This document shows positions 1 through 7,942 of a stretch of DNA of 30,492 nucleotides, in pieces. Under the pieces are notes generated by a model that had not been told where the DNA came from, did not search any database, and saw nothing but the letters and a program-made list of their open reading frames with translations. Origin of the DNA: a virus; the IMG/VR virus record IMGVR_UViG_3300010375_000585, positions 1 to 30,492 of that record; one strand, written 5' to 3'. The position numbers were made by a program, and so were the translations under genes. Each line of letters begins with the position of its first letter. The first letter of the stretch is position 1.

Positions 1-1239
1 ATGAACAGCTTAGCTAGCACAACGAAGATCCCAATACTTGACGGTCTGTGCCGACTGTATAAGCGGCCAGATTCTGATTATTGGTGGGCGATTTGTTTCA
101 ACCACAACAAGACGATAAGAAGCAGCACGAAGGAAACAGACCTCGAAGCTGCGAAAGCCGTCGCAACCAAGTGGTACATCAAAAAGCAAGCGGAGATCGC
201 GGCACATGGTGTGCCTGCAACAGTCCATCGTACGGACACATTTGCATTCGCAACTGACAAAGCATACGAGGAGTACGAAGCGGAGATCGGCAAGAAGGGG
301 CGATCAAAGTCTTATATAGATGGACTGAAGAAGTCATTCAACAAGCTCAAGCAACTGTCGATTGCGAAAAAGGCTGTTGCTTCAGTCGATCACACAACTT
401 GGGATCACACCCGTAAAGAACTGCTGAAGGGGAATCCCAAGCTCAGCGACAGGACCCTCCATCAATATAGGAACAGCATTCAGATTGTCTTGAAGCAGGC
501 CTTTAAACGCGGCGACATCAAAGTTCTCCCAACCTTCCTGACTGAAAGAACTGGTGCAACTGACGACACCCCACGGACGTTCTTTGATGCGCGTGAGTAC
601 GAAGACCTACAAACGGCACTCTTGAAGAATATTGCGAAAAAGATAAAAGAAGGAAATGGTCACGCTGAAAGAGCACGTGAGCTGAAGGACTACGTCACGA
701 TTGTTGCCAACACTGGCATGCGTTCAGGCCCGAATTCAGAAGCCATGAACGTTCGCTTCCGTGATGTCACAATAGCTGGAAAGGGCAAGCAAGAATATCT
801 CGTCATCAAGGAAATCAAGGGCAAACGCACAAGAGATGGACAGGGTCGTTGCACAAGCTTCTCAGGTGAAGCACCTGAAGCGTTTAGGTGTTGTGTCAAA
901 CGGCGGGGCCTGACGCTTACCAACTACAAGAACAGCGAGGAGCCAATCTTTAAGGAATTTCACCGTGACATGTTCAAGACTGTGCTTCTCGATGCTGGGC
1001 TTTATCAGACTACAGGTCGAGTCAAGCGCAAACGTGATTTAATGTCGTTGCGCAATACCTATATTTGCTTCGCACAGGAAGCCGGCATTGATGTATGGGA
1101 TGTAGCAAAGAATTGTCGCACTTCAGTGGAGATGATCCAGCGGCATTACGCTCGGCATAAGGAACCAGATCACAACCGGTTCAATAAAGCTCGTACTGTA
1201 GATGCAGCTATAGAGGCCGAACAGCCAGACGAAGAATAG
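1..1239 (+). CDS. int: Tyrosine site-specific recombinase (phage integrase)
   Basis: 412 aa. It would catalyse integration and excision of the phage genome between attP and attB. The N-terminal part (about 15-70) looks like an arm-binding domain, 80-180 fits a SAM-like core-binding domain, and 225-390 is the catalytic domain. Visible catalytic positions are R241 in TGMRSG, a lysine near 272-276 on the beta hairpin, R351 in SLRNTY and the nucleophile Y383 in RHYAR. The usual His three residues before the second Arg is M348, and N371 replaces the usual His/Trp; related phage integrases with SLRHTY...AKN...SVEMIERHY motifs show similar changes, so I expect it to be active. The reading frame opens at the first base of the window, so its promoter is not visible. 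An 8-bp stem-loop lies just after the stop. Confidence 0.93.
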   Translation: MNSLASTTKIPILDGLCRLYKRPDSDYWWAICFNHNKTIRSSTKETDLEAAKAVATKWYIKKQAEIAAHGVPATVHRTDTFAFATDKAYEEYEAEIGKKGRSKSYIDGLKKSFNKLKQLSIAKKAVASVDHTTWDHTRKELLKGNPKLSDRTLHQYRNSIQIVLKQAFKRGDIKVLPTFLTERTGATDDTPRTFFDAREYEDLQTALLKNIAKKIKEGNGHAERARELKDYVTIVANTGMRSGPNSEAMNVRFRDVTIAGKGKQEYLVIKEIKGKRTRDGQGRCTSFSGEAPEAFRCCVKRRGLTLTNYKNSEEPIFKEFHRDMFKTVLLDAGLYQTTGRVKRKRDLMSLRNTYICFAQEAGIDVWDVAKNCRTSVEMIQRHYARHKEPDHNRFNKARTVDAAIEAEQPDEE

Positions 1240-1246
1240 AAAACAA

Positions 1247-1268
1247 CGAACAGCTCACTCGCTGTTCG
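1247..1268 (+). terminator. Stem-loop after integrase
   Basis: The arms CGAACAGC (1247-1254) and GCTGTTCG (1261-1268) pair perfectly around a 6-base loop. It lies 7 bases after the integrase stop and directly abuts the GTG start at 1270 of the next gene. No T tract follows, so it is a weak terminator candidate; it could equally stabilise the int mRNA or modulate translation of the next gene. Confidence 0.4.
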
Positions 1269-1269
1269 T

Positions 1270-2214
1270 GTGATTAAAATAAGCCTCAAGACCATGGCCA
1301 CGTTCATTGAATACTGCAAAGAAGTTCTAAATCGCTGGGCTGCGCTTGTCACAGGCGGAGTGTTCATAGCTGGATTATCGATATATCAGGGAACTGGGCA
1401 CCTTGTAGCTCACTGGGTCTACTGGGTAATTGCAGTAGTCGCAATATTCCTTGCCACGTATAAGGTCTGGTTAGGCGCAAAGAGTCAGATTAGCGCGATC
1501 AATAGTGAGTTGCTCTATACGAAACTACAGGCCCAGGAGCTGACTGAGCAGCTCGACAAGGCCCCTAAAGATAGCAGCACAAACGCTAACGCCAACAGGA
1601 TTACATCGACAGGGATCGGAAATGTATATGTCGGCTATCCTCAACCCCCAGTCTCCACTCCACGTCCTCCGACTGCCCCTCCACAGAAGAAGCCCACGTA
1701 CAACGTCAATGAAGTCGGGCGTCGTGTACGCAAGATCACAGAGCCTTATAGCGGGGCAGATGTCTACGAAGAGGCGCTCCTCGATAAGCCGTACAGTCCT
1801 AGCTACGTTCACGACGCCGTTTTAGTTGACTTTAGAAATCAGCTCGACCCCGACAGAAACATTGACAATTGGGAACACGTGAGTGCTTCGATACGATACG
1901 AAACCAGCGTTGGTAAAGAGGTTTTGAACATCAGTGCAGGTATGTGGTTGAAGACCCGCAGTGGCGAGATTGATTTCAATCGGGGTCAAAACAATACTCT
2001 AGTTCTTGCAATGCGGCTCAAAGGTGAATGGTTCACAATCGGAAAAGAGAGCAGAACCATAACAACAGCTTGGGAGGGAAGAAGTTCAGTGACGGAGACT
2101 TCTTTGCACAAACTAGACGCGGATGAGTTGTTTGCGGAAGTGATACTGCATGATCACAAGGGACATACAGTTAACATGGGCAAGTTCCCTCTGCCGCTAT
2201 CTGTGAAAGAATGA
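1270..2214 (+). CDS. Two-TM membrane protein of unknown function, possible superinfection exclusion or lysogenic conversion
   Basis: 314 aa from a GTG at 1270; the ATG at 1294 (306 aa) is an equally possible start, and neither has a clear ribosome-binding site. Residues about 22-40 and 48-67 are hydrophobic membrane segments. A charged helical stretch (70-97) follows, then a Pro-rich linker (124-142) and a soluble C-terminal domain of about 170 residues that I do not recognise. It lies between integrase and a small basic protein, all on the plus strand away from the late genes, a position often occupied by genes expressed in the lysogen. Its topology would fit an inner-membrane protein that alters the host surface or blocks DNA entry by related phages, but no motif shows this. 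Confidence 0.72.
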   Translation: MIKISLKTMATFIEYCKEVLNRWAALVTGGVFIAGLSIYQGTGHLVAHWVYWVIAVVAIFLATYKVWLGAKSQISAINSELLYTKLQAQELTEQLDKAPKDSSTNANANRITSTGIGNVYVGYPQPPVSTPRPPTAPPQKKPTYNVNEVGRRVRKITEPYSGADVYEEALLDKPYSPSYVHDAVLVDFRNQLDPDRNIDNWEHVSASIRYETSVGKEVLNISAGMWLKTRSGEIDFNRGQNNTLVLAMRLKGEWFTIGKESRTITTAWEGRSSVTETSLHKLDADELFAEVILHDHKGHTVNMGKFPLPLSVKE

Positions 2215-2217
2215 CGT

Positions 2218-2424
2218 ATGGACTCAATCATTCAGGCAATCGACGAAGAGATCGCACGACTACAGGAAGCACGCAACCTCATAGTGCAGAATCTACCTAC
2301 CTCAAAGAAACAGGCGAAGACAATGACGACGGGACGCAGGAAGAGGCGGAAGATGAGTGCAGAAGCTCGTGCTCGTATTGCAGAGGCACAGCGGAAGAGA
2401 TGGGCAAAGCAGAAGTCGAAATGA
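2218..2424 (+). CDS. Small very basic protein, putative nucleic-acid binding
   Basis: 68 aa, starting 3 bases after the stop of the membrane-protein gene, so probably co-translated with it. The N-terminal half (MDSIIQAIDEEIARLQEAR) is an amphipathic helix that could dimerise. The C-terminal half is Lys/Arg-rich, with TGRRKRRKMSAEARARIA followed by QRKRWAK. The pattern of a helix followed by a SAEARARIAEAQRKRWA tail recurs in many small bacterial hypothetical proteins, and I recall it as frequent in Acidobacteriota. DNA or RNA binding is inferred from the charge and the tail only. The gene is followed at once by a bidirectional terminator. Confidence 0.75.
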   Translation: MDSIIQAIDEEIARLQEARNLIVQNLPTSKKQAKTMTTGRRKRRKMSAEARARIAEAQRKRWAKQKSK

Positions 2425-2445
2425 AAAGGGGCAAACAGCCCCTTT
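2425..2445. terminator. Bidirectional rho-independent terminator
   Basis: AAAGGGGC (2425-2432) and GCCCCTTT (2438-2445) form a perfect 8-bp stem with loop AAACA. It starts right after the stop codon of the small basic gene. The T run extends past the stem on both strands (TTTGTT on plus, TTTTCATTT on minus), so it can end the plus-strand int transcript and the long minus-strand late transcript that converge here. Confidence 0.8.
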
Positions 2446-2456
2446 GTTACATGCCA

Positions 2457-2470
2457 AAGTAAATACTTGT
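2457..2470 (+). promoter_or_regulatory. Plus-strand copy of the TAAATAC promoter-like motif
   Basis: TGCCAAAG precedes TAAATAC (TAAATA at 2460-2465), matching the CCAAA-TAAATAC pattern seen at late gene starts. Here the core is also palindromic, AAGTAAATACTT (2457-2468). An ATG follows 5 bases after TAAATA. It may be a real promoter or a chance match. Confidence 0.35.
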
Positions 2471-2596
2471 ATGGATCCAATTATTTTAGGCAATACCCTT
2501 ATCGCCATTGCTATATGGCATGCATACTGCGAAATTACGACGCGCCTAACATCTTCTTCAGTATCCCCGGCAAGAACTTCATCCCCAAGTCGATAA
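2471..2596 (+). CDS. Possible 41-aa leaderless small protein
   Basis: An open frame of 41 codons starts 5 bases after a TAAATAC motif, the same geometry as the late genes. It begins MDPIILGNTLIAIAIWHAY, a hydrophobic stretch that could span a membrane, then turns Ser/Thr/Pro-rich. The last 62 bases are antisense to the end of the coiled-coil/TM gene, and the Ser/Pro-rich tail is typical of a shadow of that gene. Only the first 20 codons lie in otherwise empty sequence. I list it because of the motif; it may well not be a gene. Confidence 0.2.
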   Translation: MDPIILGNTLIAIAIWHAYCEITTRLTSSSVSPARTSSPSR

Positions 2597-2909
2597 TTGA
2601 AAAGACCCCAACTGCCGCTCCGCTGATCTTCCAGCGCAACTTCAGCATGTCTTCCACTTTCTCTTCCACTGCCGGGATTCGTTCGTCTGATCTAACGTCC
2701 TCAAGTGCCTCAATCTTCTTCTCTGCGATTGACAGTCTGCTTGGTTGTCCATTTCCTTTGATGCCAGCCTTAACGTCGTTTTCCAGTATGGCGATACGAG
2801 CTCCATTGTCTTGTTTCCAGGTGGAGACGTCGTCTTTGAATTCCCTGAACTCGTTATCACGAAATGCACGAAACTCCGCTAGCAGTAGGTTGATTGTTTG
2901 ATCTGGCAT
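2535..2909 (-). CDS. Coiled-coil protein with C-terminal membrane anchor (XhlA-like topology)
   Basis: 124 aa. Residues 1-90 are highly charged and helical, with heptad-like patterns at 12-50 and 58-90. One hydrophobic segment (about 94-114) follows and ends in the basic ILKKML. This layout matches hemolysin XhlA-type and similar phage proteins that sit beside lysis genes and attach to the inner membrane, so a role in lysis is possible, but the assignment rests on topology alone. It is the last gene of the late region, 16 bases after the J-like gene, with an AGGGG ribosome-binding site 9 bases before the ATG. The bidirectional terminator at 2425-2445 lies downstream. Confidence 0.7.
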   Translation of the reverse strand: MPDQTINLLLAEFRAFRDNEFREFKDDVSTWKQDNGARIAILENDVKAGIKGNGQPSRLSIAEKKIEALEDVRSDERIPAVEEKVEDMLKLRWKISGAAVGVFSIIDLGMKFLPGILKKMLGAS

Positions 2910-2925
2910 TGTATGGACCCCTGTT

Positions 2926-5889
2926 TTATTGAATATAGATTTCTGAAATCGTTATGCTGCCGCTTCCTCCGCCGGGAAGTGATCCAGTTGTCATGTTTGC
3001 TGTTGTACTGACGCTGATTGTGCTGAGGTCTGTACCGCTTGGGATCAGCATTGAATACGTCGCTTGGCTTGCGGACGTTGTCGTGGTCGCTAGTGTCGTT
3101 GGTGTTGATCCAATCTTGCCCGCGACTGTCATTGTGAGTGAGCCTGTACTTGCGCTAGCCGAGAATGCCGCAGTCACGTAGAGGGTCATATTTGATGTGG
3201 TCGTCACAGCCGGGAAGGCGCTGAATAAACAAGCCCCACTTGAAGCCCAGCCCGTGTATGAGGGATATGTGCCTGATGTCCCCCACATTGCGTTGACGAT
3301 TGCAGCCGTTGCTAGATTGTTGTCGTAAGCAGAAGCAGGCGAGCTTGTCGTTGCAGTGCCACTATCTGTGAAAGCTGATGGGGCATAGCGGCTGCCACTC
3401 GATGGCGTAATCATTTGTCCAATCAAATACATGTCCGGAACGCCCAGGAAATCGGACTGGTTCTGCGTTGCAATCGGCGTGATTGTTCCCCCGTTAAAGC
3501 CCGGATCGGAATAGTAGACGTAGTAAAGCTGCGACTGATTCAGCCCCGTGATGATGCTTGGGCTTGGCGTACAGGAAACTGTCGTCCCACCAACTGTTGA
3601 ATCGAAGTTGGCAATTGAAATCTGCGCTGTACCTCCCGTGATAGCGAGCCCAATGAGCGTGCCACCCAAGTAGCCCACGTGTGTTGGAACGTGCGCAACG
3701 GGTGAACCCCAGAAGCTTGAGCCCACGGAGTTGGCAGTTGTCACTGAAGCTGAAACCCAAATGGATGGGACCCCAGCCGCATTCACTGCTCTGACTTGAA
3801 CGTTGTAGGCCGTCCCGTCTGAAACATTCGGAATGAAGAGGTAATTTACGGACGGGTCAACGCGAGTTAGTCCAGTCCATGCGGTGTCGCCAGACTGCTG
3901 ATACTGCACTTCAATGTGTCCCCCATTCACAACGTTTGCGTCGTTGGGTTGTGTCCAGCGAACGTAGATGGAGTTCTGAACGCGTCCATCAGTGCCAGTT
4001 GTGATAGTGCTTGGGTAAACGATTCCACCAATTGTTGCTCCGGGTCCACTGTATGCGCTGACAGCTTCTGGAGGAACCGTTATGCGGGTTCCAACATTGT
4101 TGGGGACCAGGCTGTCTGTGACTGTCAGTTCTTCAGTTGGTGACCACTGGTAGATTGCAGATGCAGCCGAACTGCCTGCCGTGTCCACTTCAGCCAAATC
4201 CAAAGAGACCATGGGCTTGCTGTTGTCGTCATACACTAGTTCACTGCGCAGTACTTCAAAGGGCTGGTTGACCCATGAATAACGCGCAATGCTCAAAGCA
4301 ATGACGTCCGTTACAACCGCTTGATATGCGGTCATGTCACAAAGCAGTGTCATTCGCTTCTGATAGCGGGAACGCATCAGCTGAATCTTTGCCAGTCGTT
4401 GTGCGATGGCAGATTCATTCGTGCATGGCAGATCCAGATTGTGAATCAGATTGACGTTATTGTCCTGAACGAGCCAAGTGTTCGTGACGTATCCATGCAA
4501 CGCGTCCCACTGGTATTGCGGGTAGTCGCTTGGCTGATAGTTGTTTGCCGGGTTGATGTACGTGCCCTTTACTGCGTTGCAGGCCTGATCGACTGATAGG
4601 GTGTTGTCGATGTGAATTGGCCCGACGATGTTCTTCTCGCTCAGATACAGACTAGGTGCAACCCACGCACCCGGAACAATACTCCACACTCCGCCTTGCA
4701 CAGACAAACGTCCTGCACAGCTTGTAAGCATTTGATCAATGACTGTTCCGCGAGGCGTATTCAGATCGAAGACTGTGTTGCATGTGTACTGATGTACTGT
4801 CCCCCCGGCTGCAAGCGACAGCGTTTCATCACAGGTATTTGCAGCGGCGATGAGATTGTTGGAATCAACAGTTGATCCGATCGACAATCCAAATCCCCCG
4901 CGCTGTCGAGGCATTGTCATTACGTCAGCAATGCATAGGGCAGGGTTTTCTGTGTACCCACGGGTGTTTGTACGCGGATCGAGAATGTCATTCTTCCCCT
5001 TTACGACAAATGAGAGATTTGTCGGATAGCTGGGGAAATATGCAGAGTCGTAACCCATCTGAATGTAGACAAGGGTGTGACCGTAGCAAACATCAGTCGT
5101 ATTCCAGGTCAGTGGGGCTGTGCTGCCAACCTGCGCTTTTAGAAGTCCTGGAAATGTGTGAGTCTGCAACCCATTCTGAAATTCAACGTGAATCTTGTCG
5201 CTATAGTCCGGCAAGCAAGTTTCTGCCTTCCCACCTGAACTGCTGCCGTTTGCTCCGCCACAGACGTATTCCCACGTGGTCAAATCAGCAGGATTGGGAA
5301 GCCACATTGTCCAAACGCCGTTGTACGTGTTGTCAGCAACGCCTGAGACGAGGATTGATTGTCCGTTCATTGTTGAAGAGAAGCCGCCACTGACGTGCAT
5401 TGAGACGATCCCGCTTGAACGACTGATCGAAGTGATTGTGCGAACAGTCTGCGATGGGGAAGCAGATTGCCAGATTGTCGTATGGGCAACTGAACTGGAT
5501 TGCGGAACGAGATTTAGGACTTGTCCATCTAAGCGAACTTCAACGAGTGAATCTGTTGAGTGACAGGCAAGCGCAAAGACTCTGTGCCACTGCTTGTCGT
5601 TACTGGTGTGTGATCCTGTCTGGGTGATTGAGTTCGTTTCGCTGAAAATCTCAACGCCGGGAACTTTCATCGTCCCGTAGATGTAGTTGTAGGCCCCAAT
5701 TGGATTTGTGGTCGCAACACCTTGGCCGGGCTGCTTTGCAAGGATTGAAGCGACCCCAGTCATAACCTGACCCGCACCAGCGATAATGAGTGCCGCGCCA
5801 AATGGCGCCCCAACCCCAGTGGCCATCAGCACTGCTCCAGCAGCGATCTCTGCCCCGCCAATGACGGTACTGATAATTCCTTTACTCAT
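2926..5889 (-). CDS. Tail tip / host-specificity protein (J-like central fibre)
   Basis: 987 aa. The first 55 residues are Gly/Ala-rich and hydrophobic (MSKGIISTVIGGAEIAAGAV onward), as in the tail-tip proteins of many siphoviruses of this module. The middle (about 60-600) fits the baseplate-hub-like body: an NPIGAYNYIYG motif, YTENPALCIADVM and DQMLTSCAGRLS resemble the J/TipJ family. A fibronectin type III domain lies at about 625-722 (YVRWTQP, VQVRAVNAAG). The last 250 residues are Ser/Thr/Gly-rich beta structure, probably the receptor-binding tip. The ATG overlaps the stop of the preceding NlpC/P60-like gene in ATGA, so they are translationally coupled. It should sit at the distal end of the tail and contact the receptor. 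Confidence 0.87.
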   Translation of the reverse strand: MSKGIISTVIGGAEIAAGAVLMATGVGAPFGAALIIAGAGQVMTGVASILAKQPGQGVATTNPIGAYNYIYGTMKVPGVEIFSETNSITQTGSHTSNDKQWHRVFALACHSTDSLVEVRLDGQVLNLVPQSSSVAHTTIWQSASPSQTVRTITSISRSSGIVSMHVSGGFSSTMNGQSILVSGVADNTYNGVWTMWLPNPADLTTWEYVCGGANGSSSGGKAETCLPDYSDKIHVEFQNGLQTHTFPGLLKAQVGSTAPLTWNTTDVCYGHTLVYIQMGYDSAYFPSYPTNLSFVVKGKNDILDPRTNTRGYTENPALCIADVMTMPRQRGGFGLSIGSTVDSNNLIAAANTCDETLSLAAGGTVHQYTCNTVFDLNTPRGTVIDQMLTSCAGRLSVQGGVWSIVPGAWVAPSLYLSEKNIVGPIHIDNTLSVDQACNAVKGTYINPANNYQPSDYPQYQWDALHGYVTNTWLVQDNNVNLIHNLDLPCTNESAIAQRLAKIQLMRSRYQKRMTLLCDMTAYQAVVTDVIALSIARYSWVNQPFEVLRSELVYDDNSKPMVSLDLAEVDTAGSSAASAIYQWSPTEELTVTDSLVPNNVGTRITVPPEAVSAYSGPGATIGGIVYPSTITTGTDGRVQNSIYVRWTQPNDANVVNGGHIEVQYQQSGDTAWTGLTRVDPSVNYLFIPNVSDGTAYNVQVRAVNAAGVPSIWVSASVTTANSVGSSFWGSPVAHVPTHVGYLGGTLIGLAITGGTAQISIANFDSTVGGTTVSCTPSPSIITGLNQSQLYYVYYSDPGFNGGTITPIATQNQSDFLGVPDMYLIGQMITPSSGSRYAPSAFTDSGTATTSSPASAYDNNLATAAIVNAMWGTSGTYPSYTGWASSGACLFSAFPAVTTTSNMTLYVTAAFSASASTGSLTMTVAGKIGSTPTTLATTTTSASQATYSMLIPSGTDLSTISVSTTANMTTGSLPGGGSGSITISEIYIQ

Positions 5890-6317
5890 ATGTGATATGC
5901 CTTGATGTCAGCGGCGAATCGGTCAAACCGTTCGTAGAGCAATCCATTGTCCCCAGGCGTCATAAGATATGTCCCGTGTAGGCTGACGATTGCTAGTCGT
6001 GCATTCTTCTTTGTCCCAATGACGATCAAATCTCCGCGATGGGCGAAGGCAGGCGTGACTTCTGTCCAGTTGTGTTCGTTAGCCAAATACGCGATGAGAT
6101 CGTCCACATAGGGCGAGCCGCAGATGCGCTTGCATTCCCGTGCAGCGCCAGCAGCGGATGAATAGTTCATCTCAGGCATCGCATCCACGCCAGTGAGCGC
6201 CTTGATGCAGCCAGCAGCGAGAATCCCGCAGTCATGCTCTCCGTGCTTGAAGGGCTTGTGGTGGATTGAATTGATGTATTCGCCTAGTGAATAGGCCCAG
6301 TTGTCGTCCTTTCTCAT
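5886..6317 (-). CDS. Tail assembly protein of the NlpC/P60-like (DUF6950) type
   Basis: 143 aa from the ATG at 6317, which overlaps the preceding stop as ATGA; a longer frame to 6479 exists but runs through the preceding gene. The motif KHGEHDCGILAAGCIKALTG (C30) is the nucleophile region of the papain-like NlpC/P60 fold, and SLHG (H114) could supply the catalytic His. FAHRGDLIVI matches the GDLV strand of the family. Proteins of this type lie just before the J-like gene in lambdoid and related tails and act in tip assembly or local peptidoglycan cleavage during DNA entry. As I see no classical endolysin in the window, this is the only candidate wall-active enzyme. DUF6950 is my recollection of the family name. 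Confidence 0.8.
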   Translation of the reverse strand: MRKDDNWAYSLGEYINSIHHKPFKHGEHDCGILAAGCIKALTGVDAMPEMNYSSAAGAARECKRICGSPYVDDLIAYLANEHNWTEVTPAFAHRGDLIVIGTKKNARLAIVSLHGTYLMTPGDNGLLYERFDRFAADIKAYHI

Positions 6318-6931
6318 TGGTTGTTTACGCTCTTTGGGTTCGATCCCCAGAACACGGTGAGTTCTTGGATCACATTCACGTGGCTGAATCCCGTATCTAT
6401 AGTTGTGGATGGCAAACCAAGCTTTGTTAATGTCGCGGCCAAATCCAGCTGCTGATCTGCATTTGTGTAGTGGCGGCAAGTGGGCCTATTCAAATCGGCC
6501 AACACGTTCTCAACGTTGATTGTGATTGTGCTGGTGTTGCCGTCGTCGTCCATGCTGGACTTGTCCATTAGTCCTGCGAAGCTGACAACTGGATCACTGA
6601 TGATTGCCCCTGCAGTGTCAAAGCACACAAGCCAGAGATTCACCGGGTTGAAAAGCCGTGTGTTGTACAGCGCTTCCTGAATCATGGTGCTAGGGATACC
6701 ACTCAAGCTGATTTGCATTCCCTTTGCTTCAACAGTTGCTGATTCAGCAATGCCACTGACCTTGCCTAGTGTGCCAACACCTTGAAACGTCATGCCACTC
6801 CACGTAATTGGGCCAATGCCGCTCCACAGATAGAGTGTGTCTGTTGCCATCTGAAGCTTTGCGAATATGGCTGTGCGAACGACAGCCCCTGTCAGAGCTG
6901 CAATCATTCCCGAACTGAGATTCCGTGGCAT
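6314..6931 (-). CDS. Tail tip / baseplate hub protein
   Basis: 205 aa from the ATG at 6931, which overlaps the preceding stop in TAATG and has a GGGAGG ribosome-binding site about 8 bases upstream; this beats the longer frame starting at 7030. The sequence LYLWSGIGPITWSGMTFQGVG followed by ISLSGIP, LFNPVNLWL and RHYTNADQQ is the pattern I associate with conserved tail proteins found between the tape measure and the NlpC/P60-like protein in HK97/lambda-type tails. It probably forms part of the hub joining the tube to the tip. A precise family name cannot be fixed by eye. Confidence 0.75.
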   Translation of the reverse strand: MPRNLSSGMIAALTGAVVRTAIFAKLQMATDTLYLWSGIGPITWSGMTFQGVGTLGKVSGIAESATVEAKGMQISLSGIPSTMIQEALYNTRLFNPVNLWLVCFDTAGAIISDPVVSFAGLMDKSSMDDDGNTSTITINVENVLADLNRPTCRHYTNADQQLDLAATLTKLGLPSTTIDTGFSHVNVIQELTVFWGSNPKSVNNQ

Positions 6932-7602
6932 TAGATTGCCTCCCGGAATCTGATCGCGCCTACGCCATACGTGCCTGGATTCGATGAATATGAATTCTGA
7001 TTCTGTGCGAGACACATCAACCCAACGCAATTGCGTGTGGTGATGAGTGCTCCGTCAGGTGGTAGATCACGAAGATTGGGCCAGATGCTGAGTTGCGCGT
7101 GTCCAAGTAAGTCAGAGCTTGCATTGTCAGTCACCCTGTACAGGCGTGGTGCGTAGCCGCTGCCAAGTGTGCTGAGTGATCCGATCTGGATGTAATCCCC
7201 AGCCCGGAGAATGTTTGTGGTGGAATGTGCCCAACCACCTGTAGTGATGCTGTAGCCTGTCTGTGCCCCACCAGCGACAAATGGGATACCGGACGCAACA
7301 CCTTTTGGAAGCTTTGCCGTGGGATCGCCAAGCATGAAGCAGTTCGACATTCCTCTCAGAGCAAGAACGAATGACTGCCAAGCGTCGGCGTCATACCGAT
7401 GCATGACTGGGAGTGAAATTGTTCCGGCCCACAGGGAAATCATTAGGTCATACGTCTGTGCTTGACCCGTATATATAGATACGTTCTGCTCCACTTTCTC
7501 TATGGCGTCGAACTGAATGCTTGCTGGGCCGCGTACACCGGGCAGTGTGTCGCTGGGCAACGCAATGACGCTGCGCCCATTGAATGTTCCTAAAATAGAC
7601 AT
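6931..7602 (-). CDS. Distal tail protein
   Basis: 223 aa. The N-terminal half carries ASIQFDAIEKVEQNVSIYTG and SLPVMHRYDADAWQSFVLAL. The second half has AGDYIQIGSLST, PRLYRVTDNAS, AQLSIWPNLRDLPPDGALI and a terminal GAIRFREAI. The order GDYIQIG, RLYRV, IWP-LR-P, REAI is typical of tail proteins preceding the hub gene in siphovirus tip modules. No ribosome-binding site precedes the ATG; instead TAAATAC lies 8 bases upstream, so the gene probably starts a new, leaderless transcript covering the tip genes. This fits its position just after the plus-strand island gene at 7757, which separates it from the fibre genes. Confidence 0.75.
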   Translation of the reverse strand: MSILGTFNGRSVIALPSDTLPGVRGPASIQFDAIEKVEQNVSIYTGQAQTYDLMISLWAGTISLPVMHRYDADAWQSFVLALRGMSNCFMLGDPTAKLPKGVASGIPFVAGGAQTGYSITTGGWAHSTTNILRAGDYIQIGSLSTLGSGYAPRLYRVTDNASSDLLGHAQLSIWPNLRDLPPDGALITTRNCVGLMCLAQNQNSYSSNPGTYGVGAIRFREAI

Positions 7603-7620
7603 GTCTTTGGTATTTAGTGA
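7603..7620 (-). promoter_or_regulatory. TAAATAC promoter-like motif (copy A) of the tail-tip operon
   Basis: On the minus strand this reads TCACTAAATACCAAAGAC directly before the ATG at 7602; TAAATA is at 7611-7616, 8 bases from the start codon, with no Shine-Dalgarno between. Copies in front of 12579 and 16417 share the extended TCACTAAATA. Read as a -10-like element, transcription would begin at or next to the ATG. Confidence 0.6.
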
Positions 7621-7756
7621 CGGAACCGTTTAGACAGGGAAGCAACCTTGAGCAGGGTGCCCAAATTACGCTTTGCTCACGTGTTTATGAACAACCGGAG
7701 GCCTGCAACCCGTATCGTAATAAGGGCGGCAGAATTCTATCTGTAGTGGGTCTCTT

Positions 7757-7942
7757 ATGATGTATTCGCCATTACAAGGCCAAATACTCTTGATCGTTGA
7801 CGCCTTTCTGATTCTTGTCCTACTCACCAAAGGGCTTGTCCCAATGAAAAGGCACTTCTGGCTCGATGCGACGTTCAGCTTGTGTTGGAGCATCATCGTC
7901 GTTGCAGCCGGTGTAGTGCAGCTGGTCATTGACGCTTATTGA
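7757..7942 (+). CDS. Small two-TM membrane protein on the opposite strand within the tail module
   Basis: 61 aa with tandem ATGs (7757, 7760) after a weak TAGTGGG-like upstream region. Two hydrophobic segments (about 8-25 and 36-59) flank the short basic loop MKRH, which suggests an inner-membrane hairpin. It runs against all its neighbours, in a 330-base gap between the fibre gene (ending 7936) and the tip operon (starting 7602), and overlaps the fibre gene's stop by 7 bases. This is the position of an independently expressed moron. It could be a second holin, a lysogenic-conversion protein or an exclusion protein; no motif decides. Upstream, 7621-7756 holds no gene that I can see, only a weak TGAGCA/TGCTCA dyad at 7649-7679. 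Confidence 0.6.
   Translation: MMYSPLQGQILLIVDAFLILVLLTKGLVPMKRHFWLDATFSLCWSIIVVAAGVVQLVIDAY

Noticed and set aside
1-1239. Integrase considered defective because of the missing box II His
   Set aside because: The substitutions match a known subfamily pattern (SLRxTY...AKN...HYA), and the Arg, Lys and Tyr residues are present.
2471-2901. Plus-strand frame up to 144 codons opposite the coiled-coil/TM gene
   Set aside because: It mirrors a well-supported minus-strand gene; its Ser-rich composition is typical of a complementary-strand shadow. Only a short, separate frame at its start is kept as a low-confidence feature.
4872-5393. 173-codon plus-strand frame inside the J-like gene
   Set aside because: Antisense shadow of a strongly supported minus-strand gene, without start signals or motifs.
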